From Gigaspora rosea (lineage: Eukaryota > Glomeromycota > Glomeromycetes > Diversisporales > Gigasporaceae): DNA of 64,000 nt. Positions 1 to 11,239 of this stretch are shown here, one piece after another (within the stretch, counting starts at the first letter, position 1; the number at the start of each line of letters is the position of its first letter). The notes below the pieces were generated by a model that had not been told where the DNA came from, did not search any database, and saw only the letters and a list, made by a program, of their open reading frames with translations. The translations under genes were made by a program, and so were the position numbers. Location of the stretch: positions 13,728 through 77,727 of the forward strand of contig QKWP01000217.1 of the NCBI GenBank assembly GCA_003550325.1, read 5' to 3'.

Positions 1-289
1 TTTTTTTTTTTATTTTATTTTTTTTATTTTTATGTTTTATTTTAAGTTTTAAAAATGCGTTTTTTATTTATTTAAATTTTTTATTAACTTTTTTAAATAC
101 AGAAATAGCACCGGTGGTGATAATAGTGTGATAATCAAAGATTATGATCTAAAATAGATCGTCAACGATCTATTTGATTTTTATTTATTATAAAGATAAG
201 TAATTTTTTTTCTTGCTTTTTTTAGCTTCGATACTAATACTTTTTTGATCCTTTATAGTATTGTACTGCAAAATATATATGTCATATGT

Positions 290-713
290 AGACATGGAAT
301 TATTGCGGACTTAGATTGGAGTAGAATTCTAAATGCAACCCAAGTTGGTACGAAACTTTAAGTTGATTCTAAATTTGATGAATGTAAATTTAATATCATG
401 TTGATTTTAAATTGATTTTACATAGTCCAGAAAATACAAAACAACGATCGAAAGACATTCCTGCTAAAGATCCTCGAGTGACATATATTGCTTGAATACG
501 TAGAAATGGAATTATTGCAAAGTGGAATTCTAAATGCAACCCAAGTTGGTACAAAACTTAAAAGCACCTTAAGTTAATTCTAAATTCGATGAATGTAAAT
601 TTAATATCATGTTGATTTTAAATTGATTTTACATAGATCCAGAAAATACAAGATAACATCGAAACACATTCCTGCTAAAGATCCTTGAGTGACATATATT
701 GCTTGGATACAAT
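290..713. repeat. Tandem duplication, two ~212 bp copies
   Basis: Two adjacent copies, about 290-500 and 501-713. They share long blocks such as TGGAATTATTGC, CTAAATGCAACCCAAGTTGG and the stretch ending in GTGACATATATTGCTTG. Small indels (for example about 10 bp in the middle) and substitutions separate the copies. No coding frame is evident. Confidence 0.85.
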
Positions 714-2430
714 TTCAATATTATTAGATTACTTCTAAGTTTCTAGAATTAAATATTGTAGTAAGTCGAGCCTTGAGATTTGAACGTTCTTATAACACCT
801 TTAAATATAATGAGTGCAAAAATTTTTATAATGAATTTTTTTCCTCATAATTAAATAATATTAAATCAAATGCAAAAAGCGCATGTGAAAAAAATTATTG
901 CAAATAAAAAAATATTCACCTTGTGGGAATACTAATCTTGTATTTAAAAACTTCATGTAATGCTTTTAAATTATTCTATATTACAGGATTAAGCAACTTA
1001 AATTTCAAAACAAAGCATTTAATGAAATAATTTGAATACGCATAATTTTAATGTAGGTTGAATTGGAATTCTTTAATGACCCAGGCACATTTTAGAATTC
1101 TATTACAATTTGTGTTTAAAAAAAACTGTTAGAACTACAAAATAATATATATATACGTGTATAAAAAAAAAAAAAAAAGAATACTATGTATACCAATCGT
1201 ACTATGTTTCCTGATGATGTTTTAGATAATTTTTGCATATCCGGAAAAATGATCAACTTTCATAAAAATATCGTCAAAATCGACATTAACATATTCCCAA
1301 TTTTTTGATTATTGTTTGAATTATTATAGGCTCAAATTTCTTTATAACTATGGTGCTCAAAAATTTTATTAGTAGAATTTATATTACGCATTGTATATTA
1401 ATTAAATTAGCTACATATAATAAAATAATTTAAAATATTTAACAAATTTTGAGAACTAATCAGAATTTTAAATATAATTATGTGTGATGTGTGTGACTAT
1501 ATATATCTTTCTTCTTATATGTGTATATTGATGTTCATACATTATCTAACGAGGTTACTAAAAATCTAATACCAATCTTTTGAATATTATCTAATCTATT
1601 AAAAGGAATCTGATCTTCATATTTTGTAGCTTTAAGTTGAAATTCTTTGACATAATTATCGACATCCTTATTTCTGTTTTTTTACTTATCCACCCTTGTA
1701 TTTTTTTTTGAGGATCATATGTTCGACATCAAGCTGGTGACGTGTTGTGTTGATTGCAATTTGTTAATTTTTCTATCAAATACTATATGTCTATTTTCTA
1801 GAACTTCCAAAACTTTTAATCGTTGAATCGCTATACATCGTAAAAAATGATTACAGAATATCTTGAATAGATTTAAAACAACAATTAGTATGGTTTGGAA
1901 GAATAGAGATCTTTCGTGCAAACAACAAACGTTATTAAAGTTGATTCTTTTGCGTCTGTCACTGTTATAATTTTTTCAATACCTTTTCGTAATTTATAAT
2001 TTTACTAAATCTGTCGATCAAACGTAAGGGCTCTAAAAAAAACCCCTGTTAGTACTGCGAAATATATATAATATATATGTAAAAAATACTATCGTATAAT
2101 ACTAACTGTACATTCAAAGAAAAAACCGTTAGTAGAAATATTGATTATCGTTATGCAAAAAAATTTAATAATTACAATGTATAAATTAGTTAACCGGGTA
2201 ATTGATTCGAATCAGCCCATGACACAAATGCGTAAAATCTGTGTTGTTGTTGCACTAAATGTGCAAATATAGGCACGCGGCATTACATCCAGAAAATGCC
2301 ACAATTACATTTTTGATATTTTTAATTATAATATATCAAAAACGTAATTTAGGTCATCATAGGGCATAAAAGTATGGGTCTGTCGCTACGCTCCAGACAA
2401 TTATATAATTAAAAAATATATAAGGCAGTA
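714..2430. other. AT-rich intergenic DNA
   Basis: No convincing gene. Two diverged copies of a short repeat are visible at about 1124-1205 and 2040-2112: an A-run, CTGTTAG, an AT-rich tract, then ATACTATG or ATACTATC. Short open frames on the minus strand here have no recognisable motif. Confidence 0.5.
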
Positions 2431-2437
2431 CCAATAT

Positions 2438-2647
2438 TTATATAAGGCAGTAACGATATTTATATAAATAATCTAAAAAAAAAAGGCTTACTGATTCCAT
2501 TCTTTTGTTCTCACACATCCTCGCATGATCTTGACTGTCTGACTCCGGGTTCTGTTGCTTGTGATATTTTCCCTTTGATGTCTGTGCCGTTCCTTTATTA
2601 TTTTCAAAATATGATAGTCCTCCAACTAATATCTTTTTACGTCTCAT
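2438..2647 (-). CDS. Possible small protein (69 aa), unrecognised
   Basis: A 69-codon minus-strand frame starting MRRKKILVGGLSYFENN. The first 50 residues are Lys/Gln/Asn/Ser-rich and less AT-driven than nearby noise. The C-terminal tail (FFLDYLYKYRYCLI) reads like translated AT-rich DNA, so the true end may be a splice site. No family recognised. It lies just downstream of the minus-strand exon at 2875-3164 and could be a separate small gene or chance. Confidence 0.2.
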   Translation of the reverse strand: MRRKKILVGGLSYFENNKGTAQTSKGKYHKQQNPESDSQDHARMCENKRMESVSLFFLDYLYKYRYCLI

Positions 2648-2874
2648 TTTACTGTTTTAAATGCATCTCAAAGAAATACATCCTTAAAATCAACCCAACG
2701 CTTAGATGGGTCAGGTTGATTAGATTGTTCTAACCCAGTTAGTAAAATTATGATATCGTTCTATATTAATAAATTCAAACAAATAGATAGATCATTAATA
2801 TAAAATACCGATATCTATATAGATTAAGTTAAATAGTATAATTGCTGATATTTATTTAGCAAATTAAAAAAGTA

Positions 2875-3164
2875 CTATTTTTTCATCAAAAATGATACAA
2901 TAATATATACTCTTAATAATTTTTTTTTACTCGAAGAGAGTTCCAAGCGACTTTTTGTAACCCTACGCCTGTTTTGCCCATGTCTGCTGGTGTTGTTGCT
3001 GTTGTAATTGTTGTTGCTGTTGTTGCTATTGTTGCTGTTGCTGTTGCTGTTGTCGCTGTCACTATTGCTATCAGTTTTTAAAGAACGGGCCCTTTTTTTA
3101 ATAAAATTATCGATTTTATCACCCAGATTCTTTATTTCATTTCTTAATTCTTTTAATTCATCAT
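2875..3164 (-). CDS. C-terminal exon of a hypothetical coiled-coil / Asn-Ser-rich protein
   Basis: On the minus strand a TTTGTAG acceptor at 3165-3167 opens a frame that runs to TAG at 2875-2877. It begins with a charged helical segment (DELKELRNEIKNLGDKID, a plausible short coiled coil) and a basic patch (KKRARS). A Ser/Asp/Asn low-complexity stretch encoded by the (AAC/AGC) microsatellite at 3003-3078 follows, then a basic tail (RRRVTKSRLE). Two nucleotides (AT) before the first full codon imply an upstream exon with one base of the codon, so this is not the N terminus. The plus-strand poly-leucine frame over the same DNA is a shadow. Function unknown. The upstream intron contains the false assembly duplication at 3159-3363. 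Confidence 0.5.
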
Positions 3165-3363
3165 CTACAAACCAAAAAAAAAGAAGTCATCTAGTACGTA
3201 AAAAAAAAAGTCACTGTACTGATATATATATAAAATCACGCCTAACATGCATATGTGCTANCATCATCTACAAACCAAAAAAAAAGAAGTCATCTAGTAC
3301 GTAAAAAAAAAAGTCACTGTACTGATATATATATAAAATCACGCCTAACATGCATATGTGCTA
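3159..3363. other. Assembly junction: 102 bp direct duplication around a single N
   Basis: Bases 3159-3260 are repeated, apparently without mismatch, at 3262-3363, with one N at 3261 between them. The same layout occurs at 18630 and 36000. The simplest reading is two overlapping contigs joined without collapsing the overlap. The duplicate lies in the intron upstream of the 2875-3164 exon. Confidence 0.85.
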
Positions 3364-3576
3364 CAAATATATGTATATATCTCCAGTATGTAACATCATT
3401 AATTTATTAACTCTTTCGTTCGATTTTTCATATTTTTTATTTTTGCTTCTTTCGATGGTTACTGATAAATGAGAAACACTTGAGGATAAATGAGAAATAC
3501 TCGAGGCATATGAGAGACTTATGTTGGATAATGTGAAGACTTTTGCATTTCGAAGTGATATAGCAAGTGCTTCTTG
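3361..3576 (-). CDS. Probable upstream exon of the 2875-3164 gene
   Basis: On the minus strand a pyrimidine tract ending TTTCTATACAAG precedes a frame reading EALAISLRNAKVFTLS and then a Ser-rich/charged stretch (SVTIERSKNKKYEKSNERVN). Composition matches the downstream exon and is unlike translated AT-rich DNA. The donor is not certain: the frame runs on to about 3364 without a clean GTRAGT. The presumed intron to 3164 contains the duplicated block. No family recognised; linkage to the downstream exon is inferred from strand, spacing and style. Confidence 0.35.
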   Translation of the reverse strand, partial: QEALAISLRNAKVFTLSNISLSYASSISHLSSSVSHLSVTIERSKNKKYEKSNERVNKLMMLHTGDIYIYL

Positions 3577-3599
3577 TATAGAAAAAAAATAGAAATTGT

Positions 3600-4489
3600 T
3601 TTTTTTATTACCTTTGGAGAGAAATAGAGAAGAGTGTATATACATGTGTCACAACGCGTTTTTTTTGTTTTCTTATATAGCATCAAAACAAAGCACGTAC
3701 AGTCATCATATGTACTTGTGTATAGGCTTCAGGATTTTAAATTTTAGGATACAATCCCTAAGAAATCAAATATACTGAACTCGGTAAATTATAAAATTTA
3801 AAATTCTAAATTGTGATTTTCCCTTGGTAAAATATAATACTAAATAGATATCGAGATATTAAAAATTTTCTTTGTTATAAAATCATTTTAACCAAAAACT
3901 CATTAAAATTCCCATAGAATTTATTTTTTAAAAAAACCTTCATATCTCAAAATTTTGCTAATGAAACCACCTTTAAAATTTATTTTTATAAAAATTTATT
4001 TTTTTGTTTTTGTTATATAGATTTGCAAATCTAATTTATCTATAGTCCATAAGTGCATTTTATAATAATTGTATAATATTATTATTTTTATTTTTATTTG
4101 CTAAATATTATCGTTATCTATATAAATAAATATATATAATCTATTGCTTGCCATTATTATTTGTTATAAAATAAATAAGTCGCTACCAAATTTTTTATTA
4201 TTTTATTTTTCATATTAGTATCAGTAAAATTTAAAAATTTTACTAAGTTGGATAGCATATTTGTATACTATTAACATGGCGAAATTTTTAAATTTTTTCG
4301 CGTGTGAAAGAATGATATCGGGATATGATAATGCCACTTCACTGATAATCATTTTGTCATTTGTTTAAATAAGCTGTTTGTTAATATATAATATAATAAA
4401 TAAAAAATATGTAATTTCTCAATAAAAATATTTTATAATAAACCCTTATATTACCGATATTGATACAAGTTTATATAATAATATCGGGA
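3600..4489. other. AT-rich non-coding DNA
   Basis: Very AT-rich sequence with homopolymers and no gene or clear repeat structure that I can support. Confidence 0.5.
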
Positions 4490-4950
4490 AGGTTTTATCT
4501 AAAAATTCCAAAAAAAATACAGATATTGATGTAACTAAAGTTCAATTGAAAGTTTGGTAATATATTATTAGGAATTTTTTAGATAAAAAAATTTTGATAT
4601 TAGTGCATAAAAAATTTATCACATATTACAGATATTGGTTGATGTAGCTAAAGTTCGTTATTATACAAAAAAAATATATCATGATATAACTAAAGTTCAA
4701 TCATATATTATCAGAAATTTTTTTATCTAAAAAAACCCCGATATCAGCGCATAAATCATATATTACAGATATTGATCGAATGTAATTAATATCGGGATTT
4801 TTTATTGCACAAAAAAAATATATCATGATAGATATTAATGTAACTAAAGTTCGATCGTATAATTTTATGAATTTTTTTAGATAAAAAATTCCTGTATCAT
4901 ATATTACAGATATTGATATAACTAAAGCTCGATCGTAATTAATATCAGAT
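4490..4950. repeat. Diverged tandem repeat, ~115 bp units, about four copies
   Basis: The phrase CAGATATTGATGTAACTAAAGTTC recurs in altered form, followed each time by a CGATCGTA-like stretch and TTTTTTAGATAAAAAA. Units differ by many substitutions and indels. No coding frame. Confidence 0.6.
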
Positions 4951-5675
4951 TTTATATTGTGTAATTTCTCAATATAATATTGCCATAAAGTCTTAATATT
5001 GATGTAATCTCTTCTATTTCGTCAATTCTTTGTTTCGCGTATACGTTTGGGAAGAAATACATCAACTATTTTATTAGCAATATGTAATTTTTTAAAGCGT
5101 TATAAATATAAATAGGATAAGTTTCTTCATCTTGTTTTATTCACAATTCTTTATAGTTTTGTTTCAATTCACAATTCTTTTAAGTTTTGTTTCGATTCGC
5201 AAATCTTATTTTTCACAGTTATATATTAAAAACATAGATACAGTTGTTTCACATAGAAGACAATATAATGAAAAAAAGGGGTGTGTTTGAAGTGGAAGCA
5301 AGAAAAGAAGGTCATTATCTTTATCTTCTTCAGAAGGTAATATATATATCGGGGATTTTATGTTTTGTGTAATTTTATGTACTAAGCCAGGCTATTATAT
5401 ATTATATATATATAGATAGAAAGAGAAAACCTCCAGTTTCACCAATTTATATTAGCAGCAGCAGCAGTGATAACGAAAGTGGTAATAGCGATATTGAAAG
5501 TATCAATATTAGTAGTGAAAATGATATCGTAGCAGCACTCTGAGTACATTTTTTTTATGTTTAGATATAAGTATCGAGTCCTGATAGAAATATAAGCCAG
5601 CATCCATAATTTACATTAAACCAGTATTGTTATAGATAATACAAAAATAATACCATATAGTATTATTTTTGTATT

Positions 5676-6131
5676 GACCTGCGGGTCGATAGCATAGCGG
5701 TTATGCTCCCAGGTCCCCAATCGAAGGTTGCCGGTTCAATACCGCCTGGCGGTAAATTGAATTTGATAGTCAGAACCCGATTAGAAATAACCGAAGTCAT
5801 ACAAGATGTAAGGTCAGTCCAATGAGGCACGAACTTAATGGCGGCATTTCTATGTAACGTATACGTACCTACAGAAAACAGGACTGAGGTGGCTCGGCCG
5901 GTCCTGCAGGAAGTTAAATAATGCGGTGCGGACCCATATTTGGCAGCGAAAGGCAAGCTGGATGAAGCCTTCATCACAGTAACATCTCCGAGTGGCCAAA
6001 GCTCCAATGACAGAGGTCTTCTGGGCGGCGTAAGGCAAGCCAGTTAGTTTATCAGAGTTGGGTTTAAGTGGAGGTTGCTCAAAAGTAGGGTTATAGAGAA
6101 GAGCGCTGGGTCTTAAGATTAAAAAAAAAAA
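5676..6131 (+). mobile_element. SINE with tRNA-like head, poly(A) tail and 17 bp TSD
   Basis: The 5' head carries an A box TAGCATAGCGG (5690-5700) and a B box GGTTCAATACC (5733-5743), both fitting the pol III internal-promoter consensus. A ~380 bp unrelated body follows, then a run of A (6119-6131). It is bracketed by AGTATTATTTTTGTATT at 5659-5675 and 6132-6148, a perfect 17 bp target-site duplication expected of LINE-mediated retrotransposition. Local GC content is well above the surroundings. It sits in an intron of the host gene. It is not a functional tRNA gene: there is no closed acceptor stem, and the body continues past the head. Confidence 0.9.
5690..5743 (+). promoter_or_regulatory. 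Internal RNA polymerase III promoter (A and B boxes) of the SINE
   Basis: A box at 5690-5700 and B box at 5733-5743, 32 bp apart, match TRGYNNARNNG and GGTTCRANNCC at every constrained position. This is the usual tRNA-type pol III arrangement. Confidence 0.8.
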
Positions 6132-6455
6132 AGTATTATTTTTGTATTATCTATAACAATACTAGTTTAACGTAAATTATGAATGTACTAGTAACAGCTG
6201 GTTTATTTTTGTTTTTGATAGATTTGTTTTATGCATGTAATATCTAATATTTTTTTTATTATAATAGACAGAAATCCTCTTAGTCATGGAGGGTCTAAAC
6301 GAACGGGATAGACCAGACTCTGCCAAGCAATGGCATAAATTCGGAGATCATTTTATCACAAACTCCCTCTCGGCTATTATGCGTGATATTGCTTACCCTG
6401 CTACTAACGACCAAGTGCTATATGTAATCTGGCAATACCATAAACATCAACATGA

Positions 6456-7048
6456 TGTTATAAAATAGGTTTTAGTAATTTTGGTAGAAATTAGTTGAAA
6501 AATTAGAACTTAATTAGGAAATTCTGTAATAACTGTATTTAGTAATAGTGATATACAAAATTGACACTTAGTGACGCTTAGTGACGCTTAGTGACGCTTA
6601 GTGACGCTTAGTGACACTTAGTGATGCTTAATGAAGCTGAGTGACGCTTAATGACGCTTAGTGACGCTTAATGCCGCTTAGCAATGCTTAGCTCAATAGA
6701 TATATAAACCTGCCTTATTTCCTTTAGTTTTAGACAGATCCAGGAGATCCAGACATTGTATTTTATCTTTACTTTTATATTAATTATCCTCCTCTCTTAT
6801 TATTAATAAACTCTTGGGATTTCTAAGGAACAGACACCTTGGAATAGCCCTCTTGTTCAATTAATAAACTGTGTATTATCTCTTGTTGTTTTATACCGAA
6901 CTGCCTCAGAGAAGTGTGTAGTTTCTTACAGACATAAAAGAAACTATACTTCCCTCTTGCACACCGCTTCACGCCCAAAGTAAGGGATCTCAGGAGCCGT
7001 GTGATTGTTACTCTATCGGAATTAAAGAAGGCTTCCGGTACTGTAACA
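6456..7048 (+). mobile_element. Solo LTR of the Ty3/gypsy family, 4 bp TSD (ATGA)
   Basis: A 593 bp sequence beginning TGTTATAAAATAGG and ending GGTACTGTAACA. It is clearly homologous to the two LTRs of the adjacent full element but has no internal region. ATGA precedes it (6452-6455) and follows it (7049-7052). It carries its own decamer array in U3 (about 6570-6690, TGACGCTTAG-like) and a TATATAAAC box near 6704. It lies inside exon 3 of the host gene, whose frame resumes exactly after the second ATGA. Such solos arise by recombination between the LTRs of one element. Confidence 0.92.
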
Positions 7049-7575
7049 ATGAGATGTATTTGGAAAAAATGCACCAGCTAGGCATGAGCGACAAAAAAAA
7101 AGAAGAAAGAAGACGCAGGCATCACAGGTAGATTATTATTAACATACATATATAAATATCGGCACTATACATCTCACACTTATTATTATTTAATATTATC
7201 GTTATTATTATTTCTTTTTATCTTTTCATTTTATTTTTACTCATTAATTTAATTTAATTTATTTATTTTGTTATTTATTTTCACTTTATTTTAATTTTTT
7301 ATTTTTTAATTTATTTTTAGAAACTCCAAAGACGAATGAGCGGCTTTAAACATTTACTAACAATGCAAAGCCGCTCATTATACAGAAATTTTCCAAAGAA
7401 TGTATATGAAGAACAAGCAATTGCTGATATTTACTAGGCATTGCAGTTTCGAGGTTACCATAGTGATAAAATTTCCGAAACCAATGCCGAAAAGGCTGAT
7501 AGGGAGCGGAGAGACGGAACCCTGATAGCGACAACAACCACAACAACCAGTGGTCAAGTATTAGACAAAGGCTGG

Positions 7576-8170
7576 TATTATAGAATAAGTTGTAGTTAAT
7601 TTTGGTAGAAATTAGTTTAAAAATTAGAACTTAATAAGGAAATTTTGTAATAACTATATTTAGTAATAGTGATATGCGAAATTGATGTGCAATGACACTC
7701 AATGACGCTTAGCGACATTTAACGACGCTTAGCGACGCTTAATGATGCTTAGCGACGCTTAACGACTCTTAGTGACGCTTAATGACGCTTAGCGACGCTT
7801 AACGACGCTTAGTGATGCTTAGCTCAATAGATATATAAACCCACCTTATTTTCCTTAGTTTTAGACAGATCCAGATATTGTATTTTATCTTTACCTTTAT
7901 ATTTTTTATCCTCTTCTCTTGTTATTAATAAACTCTTGGGATTTCTAAGGAACAGACACCTTGGAATAGCCCTCTTGTTAAATAAATAAACTGTCTACTA
8001 TCTCTTGTTGTTTTATACCAAACTGCCTTAGAGAAGTGTATAGTTTCTTACAGACATAAAAGAAACTATACTTCCCTTTTGCACACCGCTTCACGCCCAA
8101 AGTAAGGGATCTCAGAAGCCGTGTGATTGTTACTTTATCAGAATTAAAGAAGGCTTCCGGTACTGTAACA
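7576..8170 (+). repeat. 5' LTR
   Basis: Starts TATTATAGAATAAG (TG changed to TA relative to the 3' LTR) and ends GGTACTGTAACA. It contains the U3 decamer array, a TATATAAAC box at about 7833 and an AATAAA near 7926. The sequence after it (TTTGGTGCCTTCTGG) is where a primer-binding site would lie; the tRNA was not identified. Confidence 0.93.
7690..7842 (+). promoter_or_regulatory. LTR U3 array of TGACG-containing decamers upstream of a TATA box
   Basis: About 13 degenerate copies of a ten-base unit (TGACGCTTAG / CGACGCTTAA) end some 15 bp before ATATATAAAC. TGACG is the half-site of ATF/CREB-type bZIP factors. All three LTRs in the window carry the array with different copy variants. A promoter/enhancer role is inference. 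Confidence 0.55.
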
Positions 8171-8417
8171 TTTGGTGCCTTCTGGCAGAAACCTATTTAA
8201 ATTATTGGATATTATTGAAGAATTTGGAAATCTTATTATTACTTTGGCAGAAATTTAATCATTTTTTTTTTGGCTGTTACTAACTCTCTTGCTGTTTAAT
8301 TGCACTCTTATTATTCCCTTACTACTTACTTGGAATTTTCTTTTTGTTAGATATTAACTATTTACTATATTTTGAAGATTAAAATTTTGTTAACAACTTA
8401 CTACTAACCTTTTATTT

Positions 8418-10620
8418 TTGGAGGTATTTTATTATTCTTTTATTAGTTCCTTAAGACTTGGGAACTGCCTTTTCTATATGAATAGATTATATGAACTATA
8501 CTTAGAACAAATTGAAGTACACGAAACAAGTCATCCTTCCTCACTTGCGGTAGACGTTTTGCAAGCCTACCATCCTGATTTATCCTGTACAATCTGTTAC
8601 TCTGTTGCTAATTTATACCGTCCCTTTCGCCGATTTTGGGGAACATATCGAGACAATTATTTTGCTACCCAATATTCACAAAAGACAAATGACTCTTACT
8701 GTATTTTAGTTGCTACTACTGATTATAATACTGCTAGAGCTGCTGCTCGAGATATTGTTATTAGTTGCCACTATAACAACGACCTATTAGACCCAAAAGA
8801 AGTTATTGCTGGTCTACTCCTTGCATACACCCCCTATACTCTTGCACCTGTTTTACCTTTTAATTTTGAAGCAACCCTACTTGATCTTCACATTGCGGAC
8901 CTCTTACCTTCTACACCTGCTTCAACTCGACCAAGGACTGAAAACCTTCTATTTGATTTTCAAAATCAACTAGGAAGAACTGAATTAAATTTTGACGTTT
9001 CTCTACCCAGATCTATATTTACTTTAGGACCTGAACAATTAGCTGATACTGGTGTTGGTTCTTCAACTAATACTTATATACCAATCCCTCCAAGCCTTGA
9101 ACTTCCTTCTTCACCTATCTCAGAAATTCCATATCATTATACTCAAGAAACTACTCCTCCTCCATGAAATCGCTTCTTTCGCTATTTACAACAAACCTTT
9201 TCTCCTGCTCGCACAACTGTTCCTCCACCTCCTCCTGTAACTGAATATTACCTAACTGTTAATTTAGATATAAACGTTACTCCACGCCATACACCTCCAT
9301 TACTCAATACCCCTCTTCTTAACAACCAAAATTTAATTAACCCTCTCGACCATTATATTCAAAACCAAGAAGCTACTATTGTTAAAGCTGACTCTCCTCT
9401 ACAATTCGAGGAAATAAATTTACAACCTCTTGTTGAAGAATTAAACCCTATCTTACCTCCTAACCAACCAGAAAAACTAATGGGTGATCAAGCTTTACAA
9501 GATGCTGCGCAAGAAATAACTAATCTTGCCAATGCCCTTGGACAAGGCTCTGAGAAAACTCTTATTACTGTTGCAGATTTTTACGGTGACGGAACCCAAG
9601 ACCCTGCTGACTGGCTGAAGAAATTTCGAAGAGCCGCTACTGCTAACCGATGGAGTGCTGAACGAAAACTTTAACTTGCTCCTGTGTACCTTAAAGGTGT
9701 TCCTCTATACTAGTATACTGCTTTAAACCCGGTACCCAATGCTTTTAATGATGACCATAACCAGGACCGAAGTTTCTAGCATTTTTTTAAGGCATGTTTC
9801 TATACTACTAAGCAAAAGGCCCTTTGGCAAAAACAACTTTTCGAGATTAAGCAAGGACCCACAGAGACTGTGGATGGATATGTCAACCGATTTCGTACAT
9901 TACAAAAGAAAGTGGACCCAACCGGTGTTTTTCCCGCTGAATTTGTTAAACAACTTTTTATTCAAGGCTTACATCCTGAGTATGCAGTTAATGTTCAAGC
10001 TGCTATACCTAATACCCTGGCCAATGCTATTGAAGTAGCCCTCAGCTGGGAAACTGGAAAATTAATGACTACCCCTACCACCAATACCGACCAAGCTATT
10101 CAACAACTTACAGACCAAATTGCTAAGCTTAGTATTAATTTAGCCCAGACACAGACCACACCTACCTCTTCTGTTAATTATGCTGACAACCATGCCCAAA
10201 CCACTCGAATGAAAGAGCCTCCTATCTGCTATTATTGTGGGCGCACTGGACATTTTATTCATGATTGTAATAGTAGAAAACAGGACCAACGACAAGGATC
10301 CAATTCTCGTCGTAATAATAATAACAATAACCGGAACAGAAATAACAACCAAAATAGGGACCGAAATGGTCGCTCTTCTGATCGCTATTCCAATAACAGA
10401 GACCATTCTCGCAGTCACAATAATTCTCATCCTAGAAGCCAATCTAGAGATAATAATTATAGAAGCCGAAATAATGATAACTATCACTCTTACCAAAACT
10501 CCTCTAATCGATCTCCTTCACCTTATCATCGAAGTGTTAATTATCTTACACAAAATCAGACTCAGATACCCTCTCTTACTGCTAGCAAGTGGAAAACACT
10601 ACTCAATAATCAACTATCCG
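8418..10620 (+). pseudogene. gag of the Ty3/gypsy element (interrupted)
   Basis: One frame runs from 8418 through the capsid-like and nucleocapsid regions. The long Pro-rich N-terminal part (8418-9480) precedes the conserved retrotransposon Gag region (ADFYGDGTQDPADWLKKF, then ETVDGYVNRFRTLQ). A zinc knuckle CYYCGRTGHFIHDC (CX2CX4HX4C, about 10228-10269) is followed by an Asn/Arg/Ser-rich basic tail that would bind RNA. The frame is broken by TGA at 9165-9167, TAA at 9672-9674, and TAG near 9711 and 9777. Each can be explained by one transition (for example CAA to TAA, TGG to TAG). The N-terminal extension of over 300 residues before the usual Gag domain is long for this class. Confidence 0.85.
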
Positions 10621-11026
10621 AGGTGCCTTGGCTACTTACCTTTATGAGGAAACCAAAAATGCTAATCTTGTTCAAACCCCTGCATATACTACACCTGTTA
10701 AATGTAACTTCTCTCTTCAGAATAAACCCTATAAAGCTATTATTGATAGTGGTGCTTCAATCAGTATGATCGCTCACAAGGCAGTCAAGGAACTTGGATT
10801 GACTATTGAACAGGCCTCTAACAGCCTTGTTGTTCCTGCAGTTGGAACTTCCACTCGACCTTTAGGGATTATAAAAGACCTGCCAATTAAAATAGATCAT
10901 ATTACTATCCCTCTTAATGTAGAAGTAGTAGACACTACTTCTTACTCTCTTCTCTTAGGCAATGACTGGAATCAAAAAGTGGAAGCAAATTATAATTGGA
11001 AAAATGCTTGTTATACTTTTAAATAG
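10621..11026 (+). pseudogene. Retropepsin-like aspartic protease domain of pol
   Basis: Frame 2 relative to gag, entered near 10620, probably through a one-base loss because no slippery heptamer is visible. The active-site motif is IIDSGASISMI, followed by a flap region and LLLGNDW near the C terminus, as in pepsin-like retroviral proteases. It processes Gag-Pol. TAG at 11024-11026 ends the frame, but the same frame continues with recognisable coding sequence after further stops near 11144, 11162 and 11231. Confidence 0.85.
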
Positions 11027-11239
11027 GAAAACAAGAAACATACTATGCCTATTACTTATGAAAGTAACCAACCTCTACCCAGTCAACCCACTGTGACTGT
11101 AACAGATGAATTAGACCTTTATGAACCAGAATACTTGTATCCTTGAGAAGCTTATACTTTTGATTGAGAAGACTTAGACCAATCTCTCTTACCAGAAGAA
11201 AATGAATGGACTAATTATCATTCTCGCCGGTAAAACAGA

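Noticed and set aside
3008..3304. Plus-strand poly-leucine open frame
   Set aside because: Antisense of the AAC/AGC tract that encodes Asn/Ser on the minus strand; it also crosses the false duplication at N 3261.
5676..5760. tRNA gene
   Set aside because: A and B boxes are present, but there is no closed acceptor stem, and the sequence is the head of a SINE with TSD and poly(A).
6569..6690. CRISPR-like regular repeats
   Set aside because: Ten-base units without spacers, inside an LTR U3.
10140..10496. Minus-strand hydrophobic frame (118 codons)
   Set aside because: Shadow of the Asn/Arg-rich nucleocapsid tail of gag.
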